64,000 nucleotides of DNA from NCBI GenBank assembly GCA_011317545.1, contig WUJK01000013.1, positions 186,001 to 250,000 on the forward strand, read 5' to 3'. Position numbers and translations under genes: made by a program. Below, in pieces: positions 11,469 through 23,839 of the stretch (positions are counted from its first letter, which is position 1; each line of letters starts with the position of its first letter). This DNA is from Coniella vitis. Its lineage: Eukaryota; Ascomycota; Sordariomycetes; Diaporthales; Schizoparmaceae. The notes under the pieces are model-generated. The model was not told the DNA's origin. It saw only the letters and a list, made by a program, of their open reading frames with translations, and did not search any database.

Positions 11469-12644
11469 AGGCCAGTATCGGTGTGCCCTGTGGGTTGGTT
11501 GGTTGGTAGATGGATGGGAAACCAAGGGGGGATGTCCCTGATGATTGCCAGTCCTACGCGAAGGAATACTCGTACAAGAGGTCTCGCAAGGGGGCCAATG
11601 CAATGGCAATTCCATGTCCTTCAAGTACTAAAACATAATTTTGATTGTCTAATAAACATTTGTCCCTGTCGACTTCTCTGTTCTTTCAACCTCAAATCTA
11701 TCTGCTCGGATAGCCCCGGAGCCAGTCCCACCGGTCACGAATTCGCAACGTGTGCTGTTCACCGGGCCCAGCTTTATCATATAAAAAGCCGAGAACCATC
11801 CAATCTGCATCGAGCAGCCGTCGAACAGGTTTGTCAATAATCCTTCACTGGGGAACGCGGAAGGCCTTTGTTTCAATGCAAGCCTTGATAAGCGGCGCCA
11901 TCTTACAATCTGACCATCTAGCAGTTGAATTATTCCCAAGAACAAGAGAAATAAGGCGGCCGTGCTTGGCACATACGACGCTGAACCTTGATTGTAAGCA
12001 TAATATAGTACTTTCCCCACACAAGGGGTTTGCCCAATGATTACAGGCCTTGAAACATGCTACGTATGGTAAAGTATATAATTTATTGCGCCCCTATATT
12101 TCCACAAACGCCTTGAAACAACGGCTACGAAACCAAGTAAAAATGGAATATATTCACGGAGCTTTCCGTCGTGTTCTTGTCAAGCATCAAAAGCGAAATC
12201 TGGTCCCAGTGTTAAGGGGGGGGGGGGGTGGAAGAGAGAGAGAGACTTCTCGTTCTTTCAAAGGGCGAGAATCTTGCTATGTGGAGTAATTCCACTAATA
12301 GGAGGTTGCGATGCTTTCCGAAAGGGGCAAATCGGAGTTCTAATATTCGAGACCTCGAGAGGCGCGTGACGGCCTGACCGGTTGCGGGGGATTTGATCTT
12401 GGTTCGAGGAGGACGGTTCCAGGTAAAAAGAAAGAAGGAAAAAAAGGGTTCAATTTACCCGGGAAAACAACAAAGGTGTATTTATGAAAAAGACGTTCGT
12501 CCCATCTTCTGTTCTTGAAGAGTATACACGCAAATTTGCCAACCAGACTGTTCCTCTCCGAAAAAACAACTTTGACGTCCGTTCACTGAGAGCAGCGAAC
12601 TGATAAAAATTTTGAGAGGATCCTGCCCACTGACCGTCCAAGAG
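11469..12644. other. Intergenic region
   Basis: Between the acetyltransferase and pectinesterase genes I see no further gene. It contains a run of about ten G near 12216 followed by a short GA run, and presumably the pectinesterase promoter. Confidence 0.55.
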
Positions 12645-14377
12645 ATGCGTGTCTCCCATCTCCTCGCCGCCGGGTCGGCCTTGGTAGCAGCCACAGCCGC
12701 GAGTCCATTGCAGAAGCGCAGCAGCAGAACCAGCCCGCCGTCAGGCTGTCTCGTTGTCAACTGTAAGAAAAGTCCCGATCCTACTCACTATTTTCATTCG
12801 TTCTATTGCTTTCTCTCTCTCTTTTTCTCTGTCTCTCCCCCTCTCTTTCCAAAAGAATATGTGCCCACACGAAGATAAATGGAAAACACCCCCAAGAAAG
12901 CGCGGCAGGAGAGAATATATATATGGGGGAAAAGGGTGGTGTTGCGGATGCTAATTCGAGGGGACTCCCATTTTCAACAGCGACCGCATCTTCGACAGCA
13001 GGATGGTACACAACCCTCAACGCCGCCGTGGCCGCGCTCACTGGCGATTCGGCTTGCATCTTCATCTACTCTGGCACATACGACCTGACGGAGCAAGTGC
13101 TCATTGACTATGATGGTGCTCTTACAATCTACGGCTACACGACAAAGTGAGTTAGTCTCCTCTCACTTACTTTTATTTTCATCCGACTACCTGAGCAAAA
13201 ACAGTCTCATGATCTATTTCTTCTTCTATTTTACTTTTGAAGCAACAATGACGTCCAGCCCTTGCAATGGACTAGGAAATCAAACCTGGCTCAGGCTGAC
13301 CAGACCAAACTCCCCCCCATAAAACAGCACCGCCACCTATGCCGACAACGCAGCCACTATCCAATGGTCCAAGACATCCACCCAAGCCGGCTCCGACTCG
13401 CTCAGCGCCGCCATCCAAGTGAAGAGCGACAACTTCAGCATGTACAATGTCAATGTCAGGAACACCTATGGCAAGGGCACGCAAGCGATTGCCTTTACGG
13501 CGCATGGTGACCAGCACGGTTACTATGGCTGTGGGTTTTACGGCTATCAGGACACGTGAGTTTTCCGTTTTTTTCCGTTTTTTTTTTTAAAAAAAAATCA
13601 TTCTTGTCTGTTTCGTTTTGTTGCACAAAGATGGGGGCAAGAAAAAACAAAACAAATAAATGATATATAGAATTACGCTGACACTGGTGTGTTCGCTATG
13701 GCTCAGACTCTATGCGTATGCTGGAAACCAGTATTACAAGGGCTGCTATATTGAGGTAAGAAAAGAGTCAATCATATTCCCCCCCCCCCTTTTCTTTTTC
13801 TTTTTTTTTCTTTTTCCCCCTCCCGCAAACAATGATCGAGAACAACCCCGTTGATAAGATCACAACAGGGCGCAGTAGACTACATCTTTGGCAGTGCCGG
13901 TGCTTGGTTTGAAGAATGCCAGCTCGTCTCCATCGGCCCTGGCGCCATTACCGCCAACGGGCGGTCCACCGAAGATGATACTTGGTATGTCATCAACAAC
14001 TCAACGGTAAGTTATATATGTCTCTTTCCTTACTCTCAGCACTTGACCTACAAATAACAGCGCGCTAATCAAATCTCCAACCACCAAAACAGATCTCCGC
14101 AGCAGCAAATGTCTCCCTCGCAGACAAAGTCTACCTCGGCCGTCCCTGGAAGCAGTACGCGCGCGTCATCTTCCAGTACTCGAGCCTCAGCAACATCATC
14201 AACCCCATCGGCTGGACGACCCTCGACACCACCGCGACGCCGACGCTGGAGGAGTGGGAGAACACGGGCGCGGGCGCGAACACCTCGCAGCGTGTCCAGG
14301 AGACGGCGGCGACGGGCGCGGTGACGATGGCGCAGCTGTGGCCCGATGGATACTCTTGGCTTGACACGACGTACTGA
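12645..14377 (+). CDS. Secreted pectinesterase (pectin methylesterase)
   Basis: Six exons (12645-12762, 12981-13146, 13328-13555, 13707-13755, 13869-14006, 14093-14377) encode 327 residues, the usual length of fungal carbohydrate esterase family 8. The enzyme removes methyl esters from homogalacturonan outside the cell. A signal peptide covers about residues 1-19, with a KR site soon after. Catalytic residues fall in order: Gln147 (GTQAIAF), Gln169-Asp170 (GYQDTLY), Asp191 (DYIFG), and Arg250/Trp252 (LGRPW); the 21-residue spacing between the two Asp matches known enzymes. Every intron has GT-AG ends and phases close, so the gene looks functional. It faces a Zn2Cys6 regulator gene tail to tail, 541 bases away. 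Promoter control is not visible. Confidence 0.9.
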
Positions 14378-14463
14378 GGGTGTAAGCCTTTGTGGGAAAA
14401 AGAGAAGGGAAAACGGAGAGAGAGAGAAGGGAGAAGCTCGTAGGATATATTGGTCATTGGTTG

Positions 14464-14508
<45 letters not shown>

Positions 14509-14918
14509 GACGGTGAGCATGGTCGAGGAAAGCGTTAACTCTTTGGATGTATATATTTTACCAAATCATTGTAGGATAAACGACAAGTTGAAAGCAAGCT
14601 TTTTTCGAGGAAATCTGCGTGAATGTTACTTGGTCGGCTCAAGTTCTGTCATTCATGCAACAGTGCTGCCGGTATCGTGAATTACCCTGATATTGATCTT
14701 TGCTTAGATATTCATGTTCCCTCGTTCCGGTAAACCAACCAAAAAAAATATCCTCCAGATTCGCCTGCCGCTAAAAAAAAACAAGAAAGCAATGAGACCT
14801 GGGTCGCAATCAACTTCTTCGAAGAAAAGGTAGTTACCACCTTCCAAGGCTAGAGAGATAAGACAATGTAAGAAACCAATGAGTCCCCAACCTCTTGTCC
14901 CTTCGCATCTGCAGTGTA
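14378..14918. other. Convergent intergenic region with (AG)n
   Basis: This is the shared 3' region of the pectinesterase and the regulator gene. A pure AG repeat spans about 14467-14504. I see no gene in it. Confidence 0.7.
14467..14504 (+). repeat. (AG)n microsatellite
   Basis: About 19 uninterrupted AG units lie some 90 bases past the pectinesterase stop, so probably in its 3' untranslated region. Confidence 0.9.
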
Positions 14919-17496
14919 TTACCCAGTCCAGTCAAGGCTCTCCATAAGGGTACTCCCCGGATCACCAGTCGGATTCGCAAAGGCCTCTTCCCAAAAGTCT
15001 TGGTTGCTGTTATTCACACCAGCCATATCCACGTCGTAAAAGATGCCCTCGGCCATGCTTGGGTTGGTCAAGAACGTAAAGTCCGGCATTTGGGACAGGT
15101 TGTGCATGGTGTAGCCATTGGCGACATTGTAGCTGCCGTTCTGCGCATCCGCCAGACCGGTGTGCAGCGGCATGGTAAGGCTGGGGTTCCGAATGGAGTC
15201 CGTATATCGAATTGGCACTTGGTGATTGACTTTCAAGGCAACAGAAGGGGTTTGTTGTTGCTGTTGAAGAACAGAAAGCGGCTGCTGCTGGGGCGTGTGT
15301 GATGTACTAGCAGCAGCAGCAGCAGCAGCAGCACCCGCCGCAGCTGGCGATGTGTTTGGAGACAGGTCAAAGATGGGGCTAGACACTGATCGCTGCTCGG
15401 TGGCGGCCGAACCAGACACATGCATGCTTGGCGGAACAGCATCTGGGACAAAGGTCGCACGAAGACGGTCCAGGAGGTCGTAGCGGGCCGCCATGTGGCT
15501 GTTGCCCTTTTGCGACATGGTGCGCAGGAGTTCGAGGGCCGCATTCATCGAGTTGGTGTTTTGGCTGTCGGTGGGGAACGCGACGCAGACCATGACGAGT
15601 ACAATGGAGGCCGAAAAGGCATGCTCCGAGTCCATGTAGCCGTAGGTGGCCACGAGGTTCTTTTGGGCGGCAATCGTCATCATGCGGATGGTGTCCCGGG
15701 CGGCAGCCACACATGTCTCAATGACCTTGACGGTGGTCTGCGTCAGCCCTTGCTTCCAGTCTGTTTCCTTGTCTGCCAGGCCGGCTTTGCATCGTTTCTG
15801 CACGACGTGGAAGAGCAGAGGCCGTGCAGTCATGTTGATGCACTGCGAGTAGTGAAGCAGCGTCGAGACGGACTCGCGGCTGATGCTGAGGCGGGCTGGG
15901 TCGAACCGCAGCTCCTCGGGGAGCTCTTGGTGCCACTTGGACAGGCCCATGATGATGCTCTGCACCGAGGCCATCAGGGTGGAGCCTGATTTGGGCGTGC
16001 GCCGGTAGATGTTGACAGTGACCTCTCCGCAAATCTGCGAAAGTTTGGTATAATTGCGCAGGACGACGGCGGCAGAGTAGTCGGGTTCGTGCGCGAGTTT
16101 GGACGGGAGAGATACGCCAATGTCTTCGTCGTGTATGGTGATGGGGTTGCCCGACTTGACGCTCTGGATGCGGTCGAGGCTGTAGACGCTCCACCAGACG
16201 CGCCGTCGGTGCTCCTTCATCTCGTCGCTCGATTCTTTGCTTGCAGTTTCCTGGTGCAGGCCGAGATTGATGGCCATCCTGAGGGCCATGCCCACATACA
16301 AACAGGCGGCGTCCCGCCTGTTCAAGTTTTGCATAAAGTACCCCACCAAGGCCAGCGCCTCGACAAAGAGGATGGAGCCCTCGCCATGCATATCCGGAAG
16401 GAACTCGAGGGCCTGGGTAAAGTAGTCGAAGCCCGGCGGGCCTTGCCAGTCGATCCACTGGTTGACCGAGTACATTTTGCCGAATGCGAGGATAACGAGC
16501 AGTTTGGAGTAGGCGAGGCACGAGTTTTGGTCGCAGAGATCAGGGGGCCCTTGGTATGCCTCTTGCATGAGACGTTCAAAGGCAGGAGGATCGGTAAAGG
16601 CGAAGATGGTGCCAATGTACGTGTACTGGGCTGCATAGAGCTGACGCGCAATGTCGAGAGGCGGAAGCCTGACATGGCTGTGGGTCGACCGTCTGCGCGA
16701 GGGCAGGGCTTCTCGGTCGTAAAAGTCGGCATGCTGATCCAAAGATCTGTCATCCTGCAGGAGAGACACGGGGCCGAAGAAGCTCTTTAAGAACTGGTCC
16801 GAGTGCGTTGGACCCTTGAATCCTAAGGGGACACCTGTTAGCCGCCTATATCGTCCTTTGCTGTAGAAGCAGCCCGCTAGCAACATGGCAGTTACCTGTA
16901 GATGTGTTCGCGGGGGACTCGACGCTCAACTGGGTGAACTCTTCAGGGAGCAGCAAATCGTCTGCACTCTCTTCAGAATCGTGTCGAGAGTGCGGCATGG
17001 CGGCAACTGGCGTAGCGTCGCCTCCAGCTGCCCTACGAGGAGGAAGAGGATATGTTGCTGCTCGAGCTGTCAGCAAATCACACCCAGCCTGTGCTATTCT
17101 CGACTGACAAGTGTAATGACAGACCCTCGTAATACCGGACTTTGGCCTCGAGTTCTCGAAGATAGCTACACCGTGTCAGTCTCGAGAAAGCCTGAAATCC
17201 AATCATTGCATCGACACGAGGAACCACGTACGCCTCGTTGATTGTGATCTTCCTGGCCGTCTCGTAGACGCAGTCCAAGTGGCCAATGCGGCATCTGGTA
17301 CACTTGGGGCGGTCTTTAGAGCAGTAGGAGCGACGGTCACGACAGTTATTGCAACTTGGGCGAGAGATACATTAGTCGTTTGCGTGCCTTGACATGTCCA
17401 CCTGGGGCTGCACACTCACGCAACCGGCCTCAGCACGTTGTCGCTGCACCTGCCCGGCCCAGTGGGACCGCCGTGAGACGCCGAAGCACGAGGCAT
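14919..17496 (-). CDS. Zn2Cys6 fungal-specific transcription factor
   Basis: Five exons on the minus strand (17496-17420, 17354-17232, 17165-17125, 17066-16896, 16822-14919) give 771 residues with phases closing. The DNA-binding cluster near residues 26-53 is C-x2-C-x6-C-x6-C-x2-C-x6-C, starting CNNCRDRRSYC and split from the start by a 65-nt intron. The more usual Lys-x-Lys-Cys is Arg-Ser-Tyr-Cys. A short coiled coil (YLRELEAKVRYYE) follows, as in dimeric members. The long last exon holds the fungal-specific regulatory domain, including WWSVYSLDR, and a tail with poly-Ala and poly-Gln runs. The 66-nt intron 17166-17231 is in frame and could be retained; the last acceptor has an alternative 12 nt upstream. 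It is convergent with the pectinesterase, but its targets are unknown. Confidence 0.88.
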
Positions 17497-19880
17497 GGCA
17501 CGCCTGGGGGTGGTGTGTTTGCTAGGGGCGAGTGGAGCCTGTAAAGAGACGGCAGCGAAGTGTCTGCCACCTCAGCCCAAGTAGTCGAATGTACAGTGTA
17601 CAGCAGCCCGCTCGTTGTCAGTTCCAAGGGCCCAGTGCTTCGACTCCATGGGGACAGGAAAAAAAGGGTCCTCCGAGGGCCGTGTCTGTGGCGACAACCC
17701 GGGGTAGAGCGGTTAATGAAGGCAGCCAAGATGCGAGCCCAGACACGGGCGGCATGAGGCTCTGCTGCTGAGGCTGTCGTGGGCAATCGCACAAAGTCTG
17801 GGCAAGGAGAACGTGGACGACAGCCATGGCGTCGAGTGAGGATTGCGTTGCACAGGCGAAGCAGCATACAGCCCACGGCTAATGCTCAATAAGGGTGTCG
17901 TTGGCTTAGCGGGGTGATAGCGGCCCGAGGGGCTCGCCCTTGCGCATAACCCCGCACTAGCTGCGGTCATGGACATGCTTAATTGCATACAAGCCAGCCT
18001 GCACTCTGTTATATAGATAATATTGTCCCGAATGTGCACATTTGCGCATCATCCTCTCGCGCCCCTTTCCAGCTTCACACAAACTGCACCTTCACCAAAC
18101 CTGCCGCCGCCGACCACACCAGCTGCACGTAAGGTCGGGCATCCACGCCATCTTTGTTTAGATCTGCGTCCGTGTCCTCAGCTGTGTCTGCATTTGCATC
18201 TGGCACCATGCAGCGTCTTCAGCCTCACACGGACGCCCACAGCCAAGCTGCACGCCTCATCGGTTGGTCATGCCTCAGCATCAGTCCTCGTCGGCCAGCC
18301 AGGTCATCTGCCTCCTGAGTGAGCATGCTCAGAGTTGGTGTTTCCATACTGGAAATCTTTGGCCGGTTGGCACCAATATGAGAGTTAACTGGTGGTGTCC
18401 TCGACCCCTCCTGGCACGGGCAGAAGAGGCTGGGCTTGCAATCATCGCCAGTGCCGCAAAGACCAGATCGAGGGCTTGCAACAAGACGAAAAGCACCAAA
18501 AGACAGCGCAGAATGCCAGATGCCGCCAACATCATCCCAAAAGTGCGGCAGGCCGAGCCCTTTTATTCCCTCCCACGCGGCACGGACTGCTTCTCTCGGC
18601 CGTGAGGAAAAACATACATAGTACGTAACAGCACCGGTTTGTGTTTGTACAAACTCCGCGCCCTGTTGCTCCACGGCGGAGAAACAACTCCGACTATCAG
18701 CAAGAAAGTCGAACAATGCAATCCAGGTCCCCCATTGGCGTAGGCTGCGGTTTCAGGCTCCGCCAAAGCCCACCGTTGGCCCATCTCCCCAGAATGGCTG
18801 AATGGTTATGCTCGAGCAGCTCTGATCGTCGGATTGCATGTGGAGGAAATACTGTGTACTATGTACCACCCCATGGCACCACATGTGTTGAATCATTTGC
18901 ATAAGCAAAACACCCAAAAGAGCCGGCATCTACTATCGCGAGTCATATCTAGCGCCTGGAGCCGATATCAATAAGCCCAGTGCAAGGGGCTGGACAGCTT
19001 TCCCTACGAGCAACAACTGTCAGCCGAAGCCACCACCAATGGTACACACACTCGAGATACTGTGTATAGCAGCACTTGACCAACCAATAACGAAACTGTT
19101 ATGCAGCTGCTGGGCACGACCATCACTTTGTTCCCAGCCTGATATCACACCTAATGGCGGCCACCAAGTAAGTACCCTATACTAACACAAGTCAGCACGT
19201 ATGTCACGGCACAACCCGTTAAGCAATAACTGCATATGCAAGTGAGCGGAATCTGCCTACTCTGTAGGTACAGCACTACCACAAATAGTGCCGCCGCTGA
19301 CCGCAGATCGGGGGACCCCTCCGATCGCCCTCTGTGTGCTCGCTCCGCCCTGCACAACCGCTGCACGCCTTGCCGTCTTGGAGCGCATCGCCGACGTCGA
19401 CTTCTCCAAATTGAAAAGGGTACATTACATCGTACGAGTGTACGAATGCAGTCCGCTTATCTGGTGTGGTGGCCTCGATGACGAGCTGCGATGCGCTTCA
19501 CGCTGGCACATGGCATGGACAACCAGATGAGATACGCAACAGCCTGCTGATAAAAGCAACAAGATACGGAAGTGGCCCGGCATATCCACCAGCTTATCGC
19601 AATATCTCGATAATCAGACTATCGGTCCATTGTTGCGATAGAGATTCCACGATTCAAGTCTACGTTCGCGTCTCGTGGGTTGCTGGTATAGTTTGAGATA
19701 TCTAGTTTTTATTTATAACAATCTTCACATCACCTTGTTTCCCACCGCTGTTTCCATCCAAGCAGAAAATTCCAAAACAGATACAAGCAACGTGCTTGGC
19801 TGGCCTGCAACTTTGCCTTGTCGCCTCGTTTACGCACGCCCGGATAAACCACTCTTTATTTACAGGATTCGGCATCAACA
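17497..19880. other. Intergenic region, regulator to permease
   Basis: This 2.4 kb is the divergent promoter region of the Zn2Cys6 regulator (minus) and the MFS permease (plus). Open frames at 17430-17876, 18225-18716 and others overlap on both strands and show no recognised domain. TACATAGTAC at 18615-18624 and GTACTATGTAC at 18856-18866 are copies of a short palindrome dispersed through the window. Confidence 0.55.
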
Positions 19881-21517
19881 ATGTCAGCGCATCCATCGCT
19901 CGACGACATGTCCGCCATGGACAAAGCTGCAGAGAAGCGGCCCTCGTCTTCAGCCTCCCACAATGGCGACGTGCCTATACCATCCCCAGGAGCAGTCCTG
20001 GAGACCATCGACACAGCCGAAGAGGGCAAGCTGCTCGCCAAGCTCGACCTCTTTTTCGTCCCCATCATCATGGCCGTCTACCTCTCCTGCTTCCTCGACC
20101 GCTCCAACATTGGCAACGTCAAGGTCGCCGGCATGCCCGAGGACATCCACGCCACCAGCCAAGAAATCTCGACGGCCGTGTCCATCTTCTACGCCACCTA
20201 TGTCCTCGTCGAAGCGCCCTGGGCGATTGCCCTCAAGAGGATCGGCCCGCGCATCGTCATCACGACCCTGTGCGTCATCTGGTCCCTGACCACCATCTTT
20301 TCCGGCTTCATCACGAGCATCGGCGGCATGTACGCCGCGCGGCTGGTGCTCGGCTCGTGCGAGGGCGGCTTGTTCCCCGCGCTGAACCTGTACCTGACCA
20401 TGGTGTACAAGCGCGAGGAGCAGGCCAAGCGTGTGTCGTACCTGTTTGTGTGCACCGCCCTGTCGGGTGCCTTCGGCGGGTTGCTGGCGTACCTGATCCT
20501 CAAGATGGACGGCGTCGGTGGGTATGCGGGCTGGCGCTGGGTGTACATCATCGAGGGCTTGTTCAGCACCGTCGTCGCCCTGATGGTCTGGTTCGGGCTG
20601 CCCAACAACCCGAGCAAGGCGTACTTCCTCAACGAGCGCGAGCGCGAGCTCATGCAGATCCGCGACCGGCAGAGGGCGCAGTACATGGGCGAGGACGAGT
20701 TTAGCTGGGGCGAAGTCCTCATTACCCTGCGCGATCCCAAGCTGTGGCTGAGGTGAGTTTTGTTGTGACGCCCCTTGGAAAAAAAAAAGAAAAGATTTAC
20801 ACTTCTCATCATATACATTACACCCCCGCCCCCCCCCCCCCTTTTTCAAAACTCCAAAGACAAAAACTAACCAAACAAATCATCGAAACCTTCCACAGCG
20901 GCGTGATCCAGTTCTGCCAGGACATCCTCCTCTACGGCTTCTCCACCTTCCTCCCTTCCATCATCGAGGCAATGGGCTACAACTCGCTCCAGGCCCAGTA
21001 CTTGACCATCCCCGTCTACATCGTCGGCGGCGGCAGCTTCCTCGCGCTGTCCTTCCTCTCGGACCGCCTCACCCTGCGCTCGCCCTTCATCGTGCTCGCC
21101 AACTTCGTCGGCATCGTCGGCTACGCGCTCATGCTCAGCCCCGTCGCCAACGGAGTCAAGTTCTTCGGCACCTTTCTCTGCGCCATCGCAGCCTACAACG
21201 GCCCCGGCATGAACATCACCTGGCTCAACGTCAACGTCGCCCCGCACCACCGCCGCGCCGCGGCGATCGGCTTCCAGCAGACCATGGCCAACTGCGCGGG
21301 GATTGTCGCGGGCCAGATCTACCGCAGTGCGCCGTACACGCTCGGCAACGCCTTTAGTCTGGGCGCTGTGGGCGTTGCGCAGGTCGCGATTGGCGTGTTG
21401 GCATCCTACATCGCGAGGCAGACGCGGCTGAAGGAGAGGATTGCAAAGGGGGAGGTGCAGGATACGAGGAAGGTGAAGACGGGGGACCGAGAGCTGGACT
21501 TTAGGTATCATTTGTGA
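19881..21517 (+). CDS. MFS transporter, allantoate permease (DAL5-like) family
   Basis: Two exons (19881-20752, 20899-21517) encode 496 residues; the 146-nt intron ends in TTCCACAG. This is a 12-helix plasma-membrane carrier of the anion:cation symporter type. It has a hydrophilic N-terminus of about 50 residues, then the first helix with the family hallmark YLSCFLDRSNIGN, and a GSCEGGLFPALNLYLTMVY segment in helix 5. The C-terminal half has SFLSDRL, the second loop motif, and CAIAAYNGPGMNITWLNVN. Family members carry allantoate, nicotinate, pantothenate, biotin precursors or other organic anions, so the substrate cannot be named. The ATG used is the first in frame and gives the expected short cytoplasmic leader. 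Confidence 0.88.
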
Positions 21518-22025
21518 GGTTTTTTGCTAGCCTTGTCTCTGTGTGTTTTGTTTGGAGTGTTTTTAAGAACGCGAGGGGGGGAAGAAGAGGCTACGCTGGT
21601 TGGTGCGTTTTCTGATATTGAGCGCTTTAACGACGTTAACCATGACATGTACCTGACAGTCAGCCTTTCCACAGTATCCAAAGTGACTGTCAAGCATCTG
21701 AATCTCCCGACTCTAGAGTACGTCTAGATTGTGAGGCAAAACCCAAGGAAAGCGTTGAGTTGACGGTAAATCGAACGGGCTGACTTTAACCCAGTGCTAC
21801 AGGGGGTGCCAGTGCGCCGGAGCCACTAATGTCTTTGTCTTGGCATGCTGACCTAATCTCCCGGCTAGCACGTCCGCACCATATTGTCCGCCGTCATCGC
21901 TTCCGCAATACATTCCAGGAAACAGGGAAGAAAGAAAAAGAAAAAAGAAAAAAAAACCAACCCAGCAAGCCTCAAAACAGACCCATCAACCATCACACAA
22001 AAAGAGAAGCAAAAGAAATAAATCA
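21518..22025. other. Intergenic region, permease to tRNA
   Basis: This holds the permease 3' region and, just beyond the tRNA 3' end, A-rich runs that read as T-runs on the minus strand. The T5 around 22002-22006 could serve as a Pol III terminator. No gene is seen. Confidence 0.6.
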
Positions 22026-22122
22026 TGACAAGAACGTGATTCGAACACGCGCCTCTTTCGAGACTACGAAGTAGGGTTAGAAAACCTGAACGTAGCGCCT
22101 TAGACCGCTCGGCCATCTTGCC
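22026..22122 (-). tRNA. tRNA-Leu (anticodon CAG) with intron
   Basis: The minus strand folds as a class II tRNA. The acceptor stem GGCAAGA pairs with TCTTGTC (one G-U pair), followed by discriminator A. The D arm carries TGGCCGAGCGGTC, the B-box region is GTTCGAATC, and the long variable arm CTC-GAAA-GAG is typical of Leu/Ser tRNAs. The anticodon stem CTACG/CGTAG encloses TTCAGG plus a 15-nt intron and T, placing anticodon CAG with the intron one base 3' of it, the canonical position. Mature length is 82 nt before CCA addition. Confidence 0.92.
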
Positions 22123-22400
22123 TTTAGATTGAAAACCGAGAAATATTAGGATGAATATACAGTACAGATTCAATGGGGCGTTCTACATACAGAGTCACCC
22201 ACTCATGACATCGTACTGATATCGTTGCCATGCGGATTGATTGATGCCAGTTTAAAATTTAAGATGGCTTTGTTTTGTGTTTTATTCTTTTGGCACAAGA
22301 CAATCATCACTTGCTACGAGAAATATTGTCACCAATAACAAAAATACTGACCAGATAACGTGGCTGGTCTCCTCAAGGTCGACCCTTTTAAGAATCGAGT
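22123..22400. other. Spacer, tRNA to dioxygenase 3' end
   Basis: Nothing recognisable lies here apart from the tRNA upstream flank and the dioxygenase 3' region. Confidence 0.6.
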
Positions 22401-23839
22401 CTACTCATCAGCGCCATACTGAGGCTTGATGGCGAAAAGAGTATCAGCCTTGGTCGCTGCGAACTGGATATCCCCGTAAAAGTTGGCCCGGACTTCGACG
22501 CGGCCCTTGGCCTGGCCCAGGAAGAAGTCCTGGCCCGAGAGGGGCAGATGCAGTCGCTGTTGGTAATTAGGATGGATAGGACTCTGTGGTGTGGGAAACG
22601 CTGCGCATTTAGCTTGTACTCTCATCTCGAGCAGATAGTGTTCCCATTCTCGGGGGACCCCCATCTTCTCAAAGGCCTAACGTTGGCAGTGAAGCAAGAT
22701 GAACAAACAGCAAGAAGAAGGGGAAAAAAGAAAAGAAAAAGAAAACAAGTACAACATACCTGATAGCCCAGCCCAAGCATAATCCGGTGCTCCCCCGACG
22801 CATTCGGCATCCCAGCATGCCACGTCCTCAGATCCCGAATCAGGACATCGCCTCGCGCCAGACTGGGCTGCACGGGCGGGCGCACGCGCCGCCTGGCCTC
22901 TCTGGCCGCGTCCGAGATCCACGGGATGCGGTCCCCTGCTGTGTACGCCTTCATGGAGACGGTGCAGTCCTGCTCGACGGTCTGCTGGTCGTGGACGGTC
23001 GTGTGGGCCGCGGACCCGAGCCAGAACTCGGTGGCGCCGTTGGCGGCGGAAACGTCGCAGAGCGGCATGTTGGCGATCAAGTAGTACGGGCACAGCGGGT
23101 GGTCGAAGTTGGAGTCTTTGTGGACTGCCTGGCGGAGGCCGGCGGTGTTGGCGATGGCGGTGTTGGCTGTGAGCCAGTTCCAGATGGGTTTCGGGCCGAG
23201 ATATCTGTGCGAGGGTGTGAGTGTGAGGATGGGACATGATCATCGTGATAGGAGATGGTCGTAAGTAGTTTGGTCTGCTTTGGTCTGTATACGTGTGGGA
23301 CAACTCACGCATTCGCTATTTGCAAAACAAACGAGTTGAAGTAGACGTCTTCGTATCGATGCGCCGGATCGGTCACTGGTGGTCGTTGCAAGATATTTGC
23401 TACACACCAAACGCACACAGATTGCTGTCAGCTCCTCAGTGTGCATGAGCATCAATGGCTCGGAAAGCTCTCTCTCTCTTATTCCCCAAAAAAGGAGGGA
23501 GTGCCCTATCTGTTCAAAAAGCCCTTGAAAACCAAGAACCCAGACCATCTGTTTCAGAAAAACAACAACAACCGCAATGGGCTTACATTTTACATTCTGA
23601 TTATACGCCTGCTCCGGGTCTGCGATTCTCCTGTCTGCCTCGGTGCACATGGTCGCATTCAGCGCATCAACGTGCGCCTTGTCAACCACTCCCCGGAGGA
23701 CGACGGCGCCATCTTGGTGGAGCGCCCCGAGGGCCCTTTGCAGGTTCCGGGCCGAGTAGACGCCTGCGTGGCGTTCCTGTTCGGTCGGTGCAATGGCTTG
23801 CGGGGCGTCCCAGCTGGTGGTTTGGTCGGCGTGGGCCAT
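22401..23839 (-). CDS. Phytanoyl-CoA dioxygenase (PhyH) family protein
   Basis: Five exons on the minus strand (23839-23587, 23399-23309, 23204-22760, 22676-22620, 22556-22401) encode 333 residues. PhyH-type enzymes are Fe(II)/2-oxoglutarate oxygenases that hydroxylate small substrates. The metal triad is visible: His143-x-Asp145 (VHKD) and His244 (TWHAG), with Arg255 (HRIML) as the likely 2-oxoglutarate anchor. The C-terminus carries GQDFFLGQAKGRVEVR. The last intron (22557-22619, 63 nt) has a CTAAT branch 12 bases before its acceptor but is in frame; retention would give 354 residues. No targeting signal is seen. It lies between the permease/tRNA and a dehydrogenase on the same strand, so they may belong to one pathway; the substrate is unknown. 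Confidence 0.85.

Noticed and set aside
13228..13327. Possible extra exon inside the second pectinesterase intron
   Set aside because: Direct splice from 13146 to 13328 restores the family sequence exactly; an inserted exon would break alignment.
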